From Megaleporinus macrocephalus (Eukaryota; Chordata; Actinopteri; Characiformes; Anostomidae): a DNA stretch of 64,000 bases. Within the stretch, counting starts at the first letter, position 1; every line of letters starts with the position of its first letter. Below are positions 12,694 through 24,111 of the stretch, in pieces. Position numbers and translations under genes: made by a program. Below the pieces are notes generated by a model. That model had not been told where the DNA came from. It did no database searches and saw only the letters and a list, made by a program, of their open reading frames with translations. Location: assembly GCA_021613375.1 (NCBI GenBank), contig CM038720.1:19615215-19679214 (forward strand). Reading direction: 5' to 3'.

Positions 12694-13335
12694 TTAAAGG
12701 GAAACTCCACAGTTTTTTCTAAATGTTATGTTTTCTGTTTTTGGAGCTGATTTGCTCCTACCTGCAGTCACAATTTCAGAAAGAGCTTAGACCTTTCTAG
12801 ATTTTTCTAGAAAAACTAAACACTGAATAGCTGTTGTTTATGTCTCAATATAGCAACAGCCATTCAGTGTTTTGTTGTGTGCTAGAGAAACTTGACAGAA
12901 TTTTTCACAGTGGTGGTGATAGGAACCAGACGTCCACGTCCAAAAGCTCCCTCACAGAAAGTTAGAATATAAATTGGTTATAAAAATACTGCCTGATGTC
13001 TGAGACATTGTTGATAATTATGACCTAAAATGTGTTTAAATCCCTTTATATTCATTCATGTGTGGTGCAGAGATACATGAAGGGTGCTTTAAATGAAAAT
13101 TATTTCTACATATTTATGGCTATTTTACAATGTTCAACATTCCAGATAAACAATCATAGGACACATGTAGGTTCACTGGTCGATTGGGTAGTAAATAAAA
13201 TATCTGTATTTGTGTTGTCGACATGACCTAACTCTAGCCCTAACCTATTACCACCACTGTAAAAAAAATCAGAACTTTTCCACGTCTGATTCATTCTGAA
13301 TCCCTCTGTTTACATCTCGACCACTAAACAGATAA
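12694..13335. mobile_element. MITE family A, long copy
   Basis: The left border is TTAA (12694-12697) followed by AGGGAAACTCCACAG, the family end. The signatures CACAGTGGTGGTGATAGGAA (12907-12926) and, inverted, CTATTACCACCACTGTAAAA (13245-13264) lie inside, with GTGTTGTCGACATGACC between. The right end is eroded. Confidence 0.75.
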
Positions 13336-14270
13336 AGAAATTGAGCAAAATTTAATTTACCATGCTTTAAATGTTAGCACAACTGAATCCCAACGGCTAA
13401 AGCCCTTTTGGCAAACTATGCTAAACAGTTTTGTTTATTTATTAGTGGTTTGACATCATGATTTTGATCAAATTACTTTTATCCTTCCATTCAGCTGGGC
13501 TCTCATTGGTTGACAGGCTTTTTATGTCAGCACAGGTTTGTCAATGACCGTTTCCCCCAAAATTACAGAATTAAGTTGCAAATAATATACATATTTAATA
13601 TTTACAATTCTGAATGACACTGGACACAGCTTTGGCTGTAATTAGATCTCAGAGGTAAAGACTGGATACACCTCCTACACCACAGGAGGATCTAGGAAGC
13701 TAAATGTTTAAGATCTTTCTAAAACTGTGATGCCGGGAGGAGCGAATCAGACGCAGAAATGGCTTGAATATTGCGCGAGACAGGCACACAAAAGTTAAAG
13801 TAAACTGGAAAACTCCATTTTCTCCATTGTGACAAGAATCCTCAAGCTGTGGAGGCGTTGGATTCACTGACAGATACAGCCATGTGCAAAAATGTGGCCG
13901 TCCGTAGTCAAATGATCTGTTTTGGGTTTTTTATAAAATATTTTTTAAGTAAAAAAAAAATACTCAATTTACAAAGAACCCACTTATTTTTTAGCACATT
14001 TTTGTGCACTGTTTTCTGTTTAGCCGCTGTGTTTAACACACCAGCCAATACAAAATGTGCCATGTTTAATTTTTTGTTAGTACATTAACAGTAATTGTGT
14101 ATTTAAAAGTGGGTTCTCTGTAGAGAATGTGTAACTTACTTACACTTACACAACAACATAAAACCTGGAAATCACATGATCAGGTAAACCCAGTGTACGC
14201 TCAGTGAACTGATGCACTGATGGTGATAGAAACATATTTGATAAACATTTAAAAAACTTTCAGTTTTTTC
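13336..14270. other. Intergenic DNA, no gene recognised
   Basis: No exon, RNA gene or element identified. Confidence 0.4.
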
Positions 14271-14279
14271 AGAGTTTCA

Positions 14280-14690
14280 GCTAATAGGACAAATGTGATT
14301 AACTGTGATTAACTCCATAAATCAATGTGATTTATTGTAATATAATTTACTGCAGTTAATTTCAGTTGACTACACAAAGTAATGTGATTAATCAGAATGA
14401 ACTACAGAAAATAACTAATTACTTAAATTATTACAATTACTCACAGGTCACTATACAAGGTAATGTGATCAATCAACCTCCCTCCTCATACAAAAATATT
14501 CATGATTACCCACACAAACTGCTACCAATAATCACCACTGCCCTCACTAAAATAATACATTTAATCACCATTACTTACGAAACAATCAATAACATTTATT
14601 GTCATACACATAACATAATCTGATTATTTGTCATTACCTACACAAAATAATAAGATAATATAATAATAATGTGATTAATTTAAATCATTT
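14280..14690. repeat. Eroded AT-rich tandem repeat, left block
   Basis: Repeats of a degenerate motif close to TAATGTGATTAATCACCA and ATTACCTACACAAAATAATA recur irregularly at about 40-50 bp. The same motif resumes at 15500-15850. The array is too diverged to fix the unit by eye. Confidence 0.55.
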
Positions 14691-15480
14691 GATGATCCTA
14701 ATATGTACAAAACATCAAGTACATTCTTGAAATGTACTCTGTGTAACAGTAGCTTAGGAATCTCTTCAGATAAGTGTGGTGACCTCAAAGGCAGTTGTTC
14801 TTCACGCGAGACAGAGATAAGAGAGCTGAAGTCATTACAGTGCATTACAGTGACTTCTAATAGTGGGCGAGCTCCCACCCAAGCAGGACTGAGACGCTGT
14901 CTCATGGGGTGCGGCCGGGTTAGAGACGAGCCTGCTCACCATCTGCACTGAAATTACCCTTAAACGGAAGGCAGCTGAGGGAAATTGGCTTCTAAGCCCA
15001 CCAAAGCTGTCCCTGCTGAGTGTTAAGAGGAGAAACAAGCTCACTACGGGTAGATAAGTACAAGGAGCAGATACACTATTACGAGGTGTTGATGGACCTG
15101 TGAGGTTGTTTCCACACAAACGTGCTGAGTTACCTCAAACGACTCTCCGCCAGGATAGAGAACTTGCTCATGGACAAACAGAAGCATGTAAACAGGCCAA
15201 GGAGCTATAACTGGGCTCCATTTGATCTGATATGCTACTATATATACCATTATAAGTAGCAGCAATGTGGCCAAGGGTCACGTGAATTATATTCCATCTG
15301 TTTATTGCTCTTAACATTCAGTGCAAGAAAATGTAAGAAGGCTTTATCCTACACCTTTCAGCATAATTCCACAACAGGTGGAATTGAGTTTTTGTAAAAA
15401 AAATAAATAAATAGAAATACAAGATTTTGTGGCAGTAATACATTTTTCTTTTTTTGATGGATAACTTTAGAATTAATTAC
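14691..15480. other. Less AT-rich island between two repeat blocks
   Basis: This segment is more GC-balanced than its flanks and separates the two halves of the eroded repeat. Open frames of 76-94 codons on both strands (14675-15274) lack known domains. It could be an insertion or a conserved non-coding element; a gene is not supported. Confidence 0.35.
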
Positions 15481-15499
15481 TAATAAATATGATGGTGAT

Positions 15500-15850
15500 A
15501 TGACAATGATTTTTTATAATTGCCTGCACCAAAATAATACAATTAATCACCAATACCTAAACAAAAAATAATTCATCAAAATAAATAATGTATCATTATT
15601 AACTACACAATTGGCTATGGTTACAAATTAATGCAATGGTCATAAATACAATTGATTAATTAATTGTTACATGCATGGCAATAGCACAGTTATTCACATT
15701 ACATATGATAAATTGTAATTAATTTATCACACACTGCTAAAAATAATATGGTTAATTATCCTTACCTGCACAAAAGTAATATGATCACAATTGTAACACA
15801 AGTCGGTAACATAAACTGCTGATTAATCACCATTACCTGCGCAAATAGCA
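15500..15850. repeat. Eroded AT-rich tandem repeat, right block
   Basis: The motif of the left block recurs: TTGCCTGCACCAAAATAATA, CAATTAATCACCAATACCTA, TTACCTGCACAAAAGTAATA and TGATTAATCACCATTACCTG. Confidence 0.55.
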
Positions 15851-16494
15851 CTTTATTACACTAAAATTTTGACCACTTCTGCATATAGATATTACTAACC
15901 TCATATCGCTTAGTGCTGAATGTTAATCGTTACAAATAGTGAAATAGTAAAACAATACATTCTTTGATTTTGCAAACGATAACCTGGGTTTTCAATAAAG
16001 AGTTTTTTTTATTTGATTATTTCTGTACTATGTATATTTAATTAATTGACTAACAAAGTGCTGTATGGTAAACATTACTTTAAAAACAATATAAATCAAA
16101 ATTGTATTTACAGTATTAACAAATTGCATCTAGACACTAGACACATGTTTAGCTATAATACTGTCTGATCATTACTGAAACATCTATTGCTGTTTCTCGA
16201 TACAGTCAGTTACAATACACAATCATTTAGATGGTCATAAAACTCACTGATTCCCAGCCTGCTTATAACACACTTTCTTCAACACCTGCTATTGGCTTCC
16301 ATTATAAGTGTGTTTCAGATTAATGGCTCTTTTTCTCTTTAGGTGTGAAATAATGGTAATCAACCACATGCAACACATGTTTCAGATCTTCTCTAGAATG
16401 GAAAACATTGGAATTTTCCTTTAAACTAGATCTGTAAGCTTGGATGGCGTAAACATATTTAGTTACAGTATTGCCAAAGACTGACATTATAACT
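15851..16494. other. Intergenic DNA, no gene recognised
   Basis: AT-rich; nothing identified on either strand. Confidence 0.4.
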
Positions 16495-16575
16495 ATGATT
16501 CAGGGTCAGTTTCTCAGACCCAGACTAAGCCTAGCACTAAAAGAAGTCTGTCTTAGAAACCAGCTCTTAAAGAGT
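16495..16575. repeat. Short dispersed fish repeat fragment
   Basis: GGGTCAGTTTCTCAGACCCA, then GACTAAGCCTAGCACTAAAA, is a segment I recognise as widespread in fish genomes. Its parent element is not resolved here. Confidence 0.4.
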
Positions 16576-16654
16576 TAAGAAGTCTTAACTTAGAACAATA
16601 ATACAAGCAGCAGTGTAACAACTTTTGAATCCATTAATACATCTGAAGGTCTTA

Positions 16655-16900
16655 CCTCAGTGTCTGCTCATCTCTGGGATCAAAAAGCAGCTCGGAGGGA
16701 GCAGAGACGGCCAGAGCGTCTGGACGAGACTCCCTACTGCCCTGCCTCTCAGGACCAGCCCAAACAACACATCATCATCATCCATACCCCTCATTACAGC
16801 CTTCCCCCGCTCCGCTTTCACACAGAGCACACAGCATCCGGAGAAAGAGAGAGAGAGAGAGAGAGAGAAGGAGAGAGAGACTAGCGCAGAGTAAAATGTA
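16655..16900 (-). other. Possible minus-strand exon with good donor
   Basis: Read on the minus strand, GACACTGAG/GTAAGACC at about 16656 is a strong 5' splice-site match. Upstream of it runs a moderately GC-rich stretch that ends in a GA microsatellite (16842-16880). The long minus-strand frame stops just before the donor (..MSRH stop), so if transcribed it is more likely untranslated or a lncRNA exon than coding. A second minus-strand donor candidate lies at 17940. Confidence 0.25.
16842..16880. repeat. (GA)n microsatellite
   Basis: A GA dinucleotide run with one AAG interruption. Confidence 0.9.
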
Positions 16901-17097
16901 ACTGTGGAATTCTTAATCTCACAGCATCTAGAACACATTCAGCAAACCTGGAATTCTTCTACCCTACACACACACACACACAGAGGAGAGCGAGTGTACT
17001 CATCACAGTTTCACTGCCAGTCCCACCCTTTTCGTCTGCTGGATGCCAAGCATTACTGTTCTCTCCAACAGCCCTGAACTTCTCTAGTACTTACAGC

Positions 17098-17100
<3 letters not shown>

Positions 17101-17144
<44 letters not shown>

Positions 17145-17530
17145 GCTCGGTTTATCTCTCCCTCTTTCTGACTTTCTCTCTCTCCCCCCCTCTCTCTGTA
17201 TCTCTTCCAGTCTGTCTCTCTCTTTCTCTCTCTCCCTGTTTCTCTCTCTTACTCTCTATATCTCTTACTTTCTCTGTTGCTTTATCCTCTTTCTCTCTTT
17301 CTTTGTCTCTCCTTTTCTCCTTCTCTCTGACTGTTTCTCCTATGCTTTCTTTTCTTCTGCCTTCGTTGCTTGTTGTTTTTCTCACATCTCTCTCTCTTTC
17401 TATTTCTTTTTATGTCTCTTTTGTCACTACTTTTCTTTTCTCCAATTTCTCTACCTCCCTCCGTTTATCAGTATTTCTCTATGCTTTCTCACTCGCTTTC
17501 CCTTCTTTTTTACTCCTAAATCTCTCTCTC
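17101..17530. repeat. (CT)n microsatellite and long pyrimidine tract
   Basis: A pure CT run at 17101-17140 grades into about 400 bp of interrupted CT/TTC-rich sequence, almost free of purines on the + strand. Open frames here (17152-17385 minus, 17303-17536 plus) are low-complexity artefacts. Confidence 0.9.
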
Positions 17531-17939
17531 CTGTAAGAATCTGTATCCCCCTTCTCCTCCTCTGTGGAGGGCTGTGTTTAGGAGCGCCCTCTAATCCGGC
17601 CATTTATGGTGGAAAACTTTAATCCCACACAAAGTGTAATCTGACCTGGAGATAAAGTGATACAGCCGAGTCCTGTGCTGTATGTTGAGGATTTCACGCA
17701 GCTGTACACATGCCAGCATCAGACGTAAAGTGCAGCACGACTTCGAACCAGATGTGTGGAAGCTCGCTGAGGGATGCATCATCATGTAATATAATATAAT
17801 GCATCTACAGTAACAGTACACTATAAATAATCATCAAAGCACACAGAACTTACCAGCACCAGATCAGATTCACAGCTTCTGTACAGTCCAATAAGGTCCC
17901 TGCATTACAGTAATAGCATTGTCTCTTGATTTCCGTTAC

Positions 17940-18071
17940 CTGATCATAACAGAACGCGAGGGTGGAATCATCTGGCAACTCTCCGTCTCCTTCTGAAGCG
18001 CTTGAGGAGTTTACATTGTGCTGTGTCTGTGTGGCGCTGCAAACCACCGAAGCATTAATCGTGGCAAACAT
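17940..18071 (-). CDS. Possible coding exon, unidentified gene (minus strand)
   Basis: A minus-strand frame from ATG 18071-18069 reads 44 codons and ends in phase 0 at a strong donor, TATGATCAG/GTAACG, at 17940. The peptide contains the acidic, serine-rich stretch SSSASEGDGELPDDSTLAF. Base composition is richer in CpG than its surroundings. I recognise no family. No partner exon is identified, although 16655 on the same strand has another donor. This is a prediction from one splice site and an open frame only. Confidence 0.25.
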
Positions 18072-18152
18072 CAGTTCAATGAGAGGTTTGTTGTTGTGTC
18101 TAAAGTGACACAATACGGCTCATTCAGCACCCACCGCCTGTGTGGGACGCCC

Positions 18153-18153
18153 T

Positions 18154-18194
<41 letters not shown>
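18153..18194. repeat. (CT)n microsatellite
   Basis: A pure CT run of about 42 bp. Confidence 0.95.
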
Positions 18195-18196
<2 letters not shown>

Positions 18197-18349
18197 ACTC
18201 CCAACTACAAGGCAAAAAGCAACTAGTGCTACCAGTGTACACTCCTTTCACGGCATTGCTTGGTGTCTGACTTGGTTAGCTTCTTTACTTCTAATCCAGA
18301 GCTACAAGACTGTTGACCACCACTATTAAACAATGTCTGTTTAATTTAG

Positions 18350-18527
18350 TCTCTGAGGTTTAAAAGGAGTGATTTGAGTGATTTGGTGTGAAATGGTTCA
18401 GATGTTCCTTACAGTAGTGGTTATGGTAACCAGAAGTCAACATGTCTACAACAGAAATAGAAACTTTTTATCTACTATGTAAACCAGCAGTGAACCTACA
18501 CGTGAGCTGTATATGGAATGAAGGGCA
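18350..18527. mobile_element. MITE family A, half copy
   Basis: Contains GATTTGGTGTGAAATGGTTC, CAGATGTTCCTTACAGTAGT, GTCAACATGTCTACAACAGA and CAGCAGTGAACCTACACGTG: the outer and inner left-half signatures in family order. A SINE follows directly. Confidence 0.65.
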
Positions 18528-18808
18528 GTGCACTGGGGTAGTGGGTAGCAAAAAGCGTCTAGGTTCGATTCCCCGGCTGGATGACCAGGGTCCTGTGTGG
18601 AGTTTGTTTGTTTCCCCATGTCTTTGTGGGTTTCCTCCCACAGACCAAAGACCAGGCCGATTAGATATGCTATACTGCCTATAGGGGTTATTGTGTGTCT
18701 GGTGACCTGTCCATGGTGTTTCCTGCCTTTTTGCTCAGTGAGTGCTGGGATGGTTTCAGCACCCAAAAGAATATGCAGTCTAGATTAATAAATTATTAAA
18801 TAAATAAA
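18528..18808 (+). mobile_element. tRNA-derived SINE
   Basis: The head has a tRNA-like A-box region (TAGTGGGTAGCA) and a B-box (GGTTCGATTCC, 18562-18572). The body is CTGTGTGGAGTTTGTTTGTT, GTGGGTTTCCTCCCACAGAC and GGTGACCTGTCCATGGTGTT, and the end is GTGCTGGGATGGTTTCAGCA plus an A/T-rich tail. This is the common fish SINE layout. It is not a functional tRNA gene because the cloverleaf does not close. Confidence 0.8.
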
Positions 18809-19820
18809 GATGATGTGTTTTGTGGGGTGAAACACAACTGGTGGCAGAAACAGTTAGCACAGCAGTGTCAGGTGTCGAAACATTATTTTATTGATTTGCT
18901 TGCAGAAGACACTTGTCTTACACTAAGTATGGGCTCAGACTGCGGGCAGATCAGATTTGTTTCTCAGAGCAAGTCGATTGTCTGCACTTTATTTGTAAGT
19001 GCTTAGATCGGATTTGTGTGTCCAGACATCACCAACCTATCTGCATGGGCTGCTGTGATAACGTAGGTCTCAGTAATGACGTGATGTGGGTGGATAATTT
19101 TGCAGATTACATCCGTCACTCTAGACTTGACTGTCTCATTGTTTGACACAAAAGACACTTTAATCTCTGAATTAAGCATCCAGACTGAAACACACCTGTG
19201 ACTGAGTGGAATTGAGTTTTAAATCACCTCCATATATGGTCTGATATGTAAAAATCAGTTTCATTTGTTTTTGCTTTCCAAACAAACAAAATTTAATCTG
19301 GATATGTTAAAAACCAGATTTGGCCTGACAGTCTAAACAAGGTCTAATAAACCCTGACCCATGCTTACTGTTGGGTCAGTGGGTCAAGAGTCCGGATAAT
19401 TACAGTCACAGTTACAGTTGCAGATGTTGTCATACAGTATTTTCATATCTTGTGGAAAAATCCATCATTTATACGAAAGAAAAACTTCATGGTATACACA
19501 TTTTGAACACAGCAATTTATCAGGTGGGTACTGTGTATTGATGCACTGCTGAACCAGCGACAAGGACATGAAATGTAGCTATACAAGACATGAGCTGTTA
19601 TAAACAAGTGAACCAACTACATACTGACGGCGATCTGCACCTGCACGGCTGGGTTAGTATTCACTCTTTAGCATTGTTAAATATATGTAAGAACAGTGTA
19701 AATCACTAGAACTATTGCTGCTACTGCTGCTAGTCACATGTTAAAATATTATTTGTTTCATCTGGTAAGGTTTATGTTGGGCTAATACATTTATCTGTAG
19801 CAGTAAAATAATGTCATTTT
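18809..19820. other. Intergenic DNA, no gene recognised
   Basis: Nothing identified apart from short unsupported frames. Confidence 0.4.
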
Positions 19821-19824
19821 TGTA

Positions 19825-19960
19825 ATAGAGAAAGTGGAGATACAGACCCCGTAATCACCAGGCTCCTCACCTATTTTCTTCTCTGAGGTGTCCATGTTGT
19901 CAAAATCACATGATCAGATTGTCATCACCAAGCGGTAAATTTAACAATCCTGTGCCAAAC
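19825..19960. repeat. Dispersed repeat E, copy 1
   Basis: CACCAGGCTCCTCACCTATT, TTCTTCTCTGAGGTGTCCAT and ATCACATGATCAG also occur, diverged, at 47105-47215. The family is unidentified. Confidence 0.5.
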
Positions 19961-20329
19961 CTTGTAGCAACCATCTCGACCAAGTGTGAACTATTCAGTA
20001 CTTCACAGAATATACAGGGTAATAAACCACCTATGTGAGTCTGTTTGGAAGTACTTTACTTGACAAGGCTTCAGGTAAATGTCTTAAGATTTAAGAATGC
20101 AATTCTGTGCCTATAAGCTTCCATTAGCTGTTAGCTACACCAGCCTTATAGCCCCAGTCCAAACATGAAGAAGCACATTTCTACCACCAAGCATGTCTTA
20201 GCTGTTCGGCTAAATTCGAACTAAGGGGACAAATTGTGAATTTGATTTTCGGCCAGTGTAGTGTTTAATGTGGAACTGATGAGCTATGTTCAAACACGCC
20301 TGCCCGGTTTAAATCAGGGCCCAGCGTTT

Positions 20330-20620
20330 ATTTTATTTTGATGAATCCGGAATGCAGATGTTAACGCTGTTTACGTTAGCATGCACATCTGAGCGTGGCT
20401 CTCAATTAAAGGGCTCCTTTGGTGTTTCTCTCTACAAAGCATGTTTCAGACAGAGGCTGAGTGTGCTCAGGCTGCGGCGCAGTCCCTTTAAACCGATGAC
20501 ATCAAACGTCTGGTATTCCCATCCTGCGCTGGAGCAGACCAGCGGGCGTCCCGCAGAACGAGCTGCAGCCCACGCCAGGCCATGTAAGGCCGGCCGGCAA
20601 GCCCCAAAAATAAATGCGAA
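20330..20620. other. CpG-rich block, possible regulatory DNA
   Basis: Contains many CpGs (GGCTGCGGCGCAGTCCC; AGCGGGCGTCCCGCAGAACG; GGCCGGCCGGC) in otherwise CpG-poor DNA, immediately left of a GA microsatellite. An open frame of 160 codons crosses it (20352-20834) but runs into GA repeats. No splice sites or known domain support coding. It may be a promoter or an undermethylated island. Confidence 0.3.
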
Positions 20621-20661
20621 AGAGAATTGGGGAGAGGGAGAAATAGATGGAGGGAAATTCT

Positions 20662-20663
<2 letters not shown>

Positions 20664-20705
<42 letters not shown>
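20664..20705. repeat. (GA)n microsatellite
   Basis: A pure GA run of about 40 bp. Confidence 0.95.
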
Positions 20706-20709
<4 letters not shown>

Positions 20710-20974
20710 ATGTCTTCTTACTGGAGGTTTTAAAGCACATTGAGCTGAAAGTGGCATATCGTCTGCATCAACATCAGAGTATTAGGAACAATTACAATTT
20801 TAATAAAGTGTACTCGTATGTCTCTATCAAGTAAAGGTATTTTCAAATATTAAAAATGAACTCTAAATAGTTTTTAATTGTTTATATTTCACTACAGTCT
20901 AATGGATCACATACAGTGTCACATACAGTGTACAGTATATTGTAGCATCAAGGGTCAATAAAAGAAAAACAACT

Positions 20975-21300
20975 CCATCTTCAAAATCACAACTTAGGAG
21001 AGGTCAAAAACCTCTTTACTTTTAAAGTAAGTCAATGGAACCAGACTTGCTTTTCAGGTTATTATGGAGTATTTTTATTGGTCCATTCAGACATTTCCAT
21101 TCACACCATGTAAACAGCAGCAGAATGGAGATAAATGAGAAAAATGGAGATGACATGATTTTCTTTGGTCAATGGAACCAGAATTTTTTCCAAGCTACTT
21201 TGGAGCATTTCTTTTGGTCCATTCATCATAACATTTTCAACCAATGTAAATGACCATTGGTGTGTTTAAATGATGTAGAGAATTCAAAATCAACAAGAGA
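20975..21300. mobile_element. MITE family C, two partial copies in tandem
   Basis: The family C core (TATTTTTATTGGTCCATTCA / TTCTTTTGGTCCATTCATCA with ATGTAAAC/ATGTAAAT) occurs twice, about 140 bp apart, separated by TGGAGATGACATGATTTTCT, a diverged end. Confidence 0.6.
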
Positions 21301-21359
21301 TTCCTTTTTTTAATTGCACAGCCACAATATAAGTAAAATATAAGTAGTTATCTTCAAAA

Positions 21360-21985
21360 GTTAGCCCCAACCATCAGGGCCTCCTTGTCACCGGGTACCA
21401 ACCAGTTCTTCTCTCCATCTGTGCTTTCACCCTCGACTGCATTACTGTATCATCCAGATGTAGCACCTGTGCAGCTTCTCTCCTTTTAGTTAATTCTGTT
21501 TATAATCAGATCTGCCAGAATTACAGGCTACACTCTAAAACACTTCTCATCCTCTATACTAACCCAAACCAGAACTAACACTCTTTTCTCTTTCTGAGAT
21601 AATGACCACCCTCCTGTCCTGCTATATTCTGTTGGAGGACCGACCGTCAGGGCCTCTTCGTCACCGGGCACCAATCAGTTCTCCTCTTCATCTGTGCCTT
21701 CTACCACACCCTCGACTGCATTACTGCATCATCCAGATGTACTACCTTTGCAGTTTCTAAAGCTTTTACCAATTAGACTCAGTTTTAGTTTGATGTAAAT
21801 ACTGTAAATATTGTTTGACCAATGGAGGATGGTCTCCTCTTGTGAGTCTGGTTCCTCCCAAGGTTTCTTCCTCTAGTTGAGGGAGTTTTTCCTTGCCACC
21901 ATCCCTCGACCCTTCAAACTGCTTTGTGACAACATTGTTGTAATAACCGCTATATAAATAAACTTGACTTGACTAGTTCCAAAAC
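21360..21985 (+). mobile_element. Fish interspersed repeat with internal duplication
   Basis: The module CATCAGGGCCTCCTTGTCAC...CCTCGACTGCATTACTG (21375-21465) recurs at 21648-21740. The end CAAGGTTTCTTCCTCTAGTT, GAGTTTTTCCTTGCCACC and CTATATAAATAAACTTGACT is a widespread fish repeat 3' end with a TTGAC tail. No open frame is present. Confidence 0.6.
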
Positions 21986-22800
21986 TGATAAAAAGCTACA
22001 GAGAAAACATTTATATCGGGCCTGCTGACAATTTGGTGCCTTAGGAAGGGATGAAAAGTGCTGACATCCCCTTCACAGCCTGGAACAGTAGGTTTCTGCA
22101 CATAGTCAGCTGTTTTCGTTGCTGTTGCTCTGTTGTGGTTGTATGTAAATATTGGGGGTGTAAATATACTTCTTACTATACTATACTATTTTTGGATTTT
22201 GGAATCAGCCTGATTTACAGTCCATTTTTATAATACAGGATTTGAGGAACAGCAGTATTTGAGGTTCACAGTATGTCAGTTCTATGTACTGAGCAGTTTT
22301 ACTGTCTATGGTACCTTTACATTTTTATCATGCTCCACTCTTGATCTGAAAACACCTCAAGGTGGGACTGTCTATCCTTCTACTGTGAGAAGACACATAA
22401 ACACGTATTATTGTTATGATGCCCCTGCCTTCATTTTTACTCCCCCAGACAGTTTTAAACAAGGACAAACAGTTCCATGTGCAGCCGAACGCGGGTGGGT
22501 TTATTATGGAAAGACCATATCACTGCTACCACACTGTCCTGTCTGCTGTGGTACAGCCCATGTGGACCTCCCGTTCTTCTATGCAATGAATGTAACTTCA
22601 GCATTTGGCACATTAAAGTAAGAGAATCCAGATGGACAATTAACAAAGACCACCAACCACTCCCCCATCCCACCCTCACAAAACAAAAAAAAATCCCACT
22701 TTGAAATCAGTCACTGGAAAACTTTCAGGGAATAATTATCTAAAGCTCTGCGAGAGGGACATCAGCAAAGCAGTGTCCATTAAGAGCCTGAACATACTCT
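21986..22800. other. Intergenic DNA, no gene recognised
   Basis: A plus-strand frame at 22259-22621 is the longest here. It has no recognised domain or flanking splice sites. Confidence 0.4.
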
Positions 22801-22810
22801 AGTTTACCAC

Positions 22811-23029
22811 AAAGAGAGAGAGAGAGAGAGAGAGAGTGAGAGAGAGAGTGAGAGTGTGAGAGAGAGAGAGAGAAAGAGATAGAAAGAGAGATAGAGAGGG
22901 AGGAAGAGAGAAAGAGAGAAAGAAAAGGAAAGAGAGAAACAGTGAGAGAGAGAGAAAGAGAAAGAGAGACGCAGAAAGAGAGATGGGAAAAACAGTGGGA
23001 GAGAGATAGAGAGAGACAGAAGACATGAG

Positions 23030-23071
<42 letters not shown>

Positions 23072-23190
23072 GAGATATGAAGAAAAAAGAAAAGAGAAAT
23101 ATAAAATGAAAGAGAAACAAAGAGAAAGAAAGGAGAAAGAGCAAAGAGTAAAGGAAAGAGAAGGCAACACAGAGACTGAAAGGAAGAGAA
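22811..23190. repeat. Long polypurine tract with GA and GAAA repeats
   Basis: About 380 bp almost free of pyrimidines on the + strand: (GA)n at 22811-22870, then mixed GA/GAAA, then pure (AAAG)n at 23031-23071. Three long minus-strand frames rich in Ser, Leu and Phe are its translation and not genes. Such mirror-symmetric purine tracts can adopt triplex (H-DNA) structure. Confidence 0.92.
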
Positions 23191-23727
23191 GGGGAAATAG
23201 GCTTTGGCAATACAAATGTAGGGTTTATTTCTCACGCCAGTAAAGCATCTTGGAACTGAACTGAAATACAGAGTCTGGAGAGAGTGCAAGGACAAAAACA
23301 AAGATAAACAGAGAGAGGGAGATAAAGAGAGTGGAATATTTCAAATTTGTATTATTATTATTTTCATTTTATATGCACTACTGTGGAAATGTCTTAGGGA
23401 CATAAGCTCATTATTTAAAAACCTTTATCTTAGCAATACGTGTATCATTACCAGTAAGAACACACATCATTAGAACAAATGCAAACAAAACATAAATACA
23501 ATACAAAATAAGTAACAAAATCTAGATTTCTCCTGGACACCCCTGACATTGCACTTGTTAAACTGAACTTGTTAAACTCCTTCAGCAGCTATCTTCATTT
23601 AGCTTAATGAAGTACTGAGTAATCAAAGCAGGCATTAGATAACAACTGCAAATAATACTGGGTTGACACAAGAAAAGCTTGGAAAGGGTTAAATAAACAC
23701 ACTGACATGTAAAACCTGTAAAACTAC

Positions 23728-23730
<3 letters not shown>

Positions 23731-23774
<44 letters not shown>
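23731..23774. repeat. (GT)n microsatellite
   Basis: 22 uninterrupted GT units. Confidence 0.97.
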
Positions 23775-23776
<2 letters not shown>

Positions 23777-24019
23777 TTGCTATATGTTTACGTGGTTACT
23801 TGTTTTTATTCTTATATTATGGCAGTACTGTGTCTTATACATAGCCACAAATGAAGCTGTATTAACCTTGAATTAGTGAAAAGACAGACACAGAAGATGA
23901 GAAAGGCAATAATGAAAAACAGAAAGGAAAAAGAGATAAACAGAAATAACAGATGTATCTCTCTTTTTAAGCTGATTACTGTGTGGGGTATTTTAGTAAT
24001 TTCCTGAGATCAGAATTAA

Positions 24020-24031
24020 CCTCTCTCTCTC

Positions 24032-24108
<77 letters not shown>
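24020..24108. repeat. (CT)n microsatellite
   Basis: About 44 CT units with one CACT interruption near the start. Confidence 0.97.

Positions 24109-24111
<3 letters not shown>

Noticed and set aside
17152..17536. Open frames in the CT-rich tract on both strands
   Set aside because: Low-complexity translation of a pyrimidine tract (Ser/Leu/Phe or Arg/Glu).
18540..18600. tRNA gene with B-box GGTTCGATTCC
   Set aside because: The acceptor stem and anticodon arm do not form; the sequence continues as a SINE body.
20352..20834. 160-codon plus-strand frame as a gene
   Set aside because: Half of it is GA-repeat translation, and no splice sites or known domain are present.
22259..22621. 120-codon plus-strand frame
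   Set aside because: No similarity I recognise and no splice or promoter signals; length is within chance for this composition.
22740..23301. Minus-strand frames of 138-165 codons that look like membrane proteins
   Set aside because: The Leu/Ser/Phe richness comes from the polypurine tract read in reverse, not from transmembrane helices.
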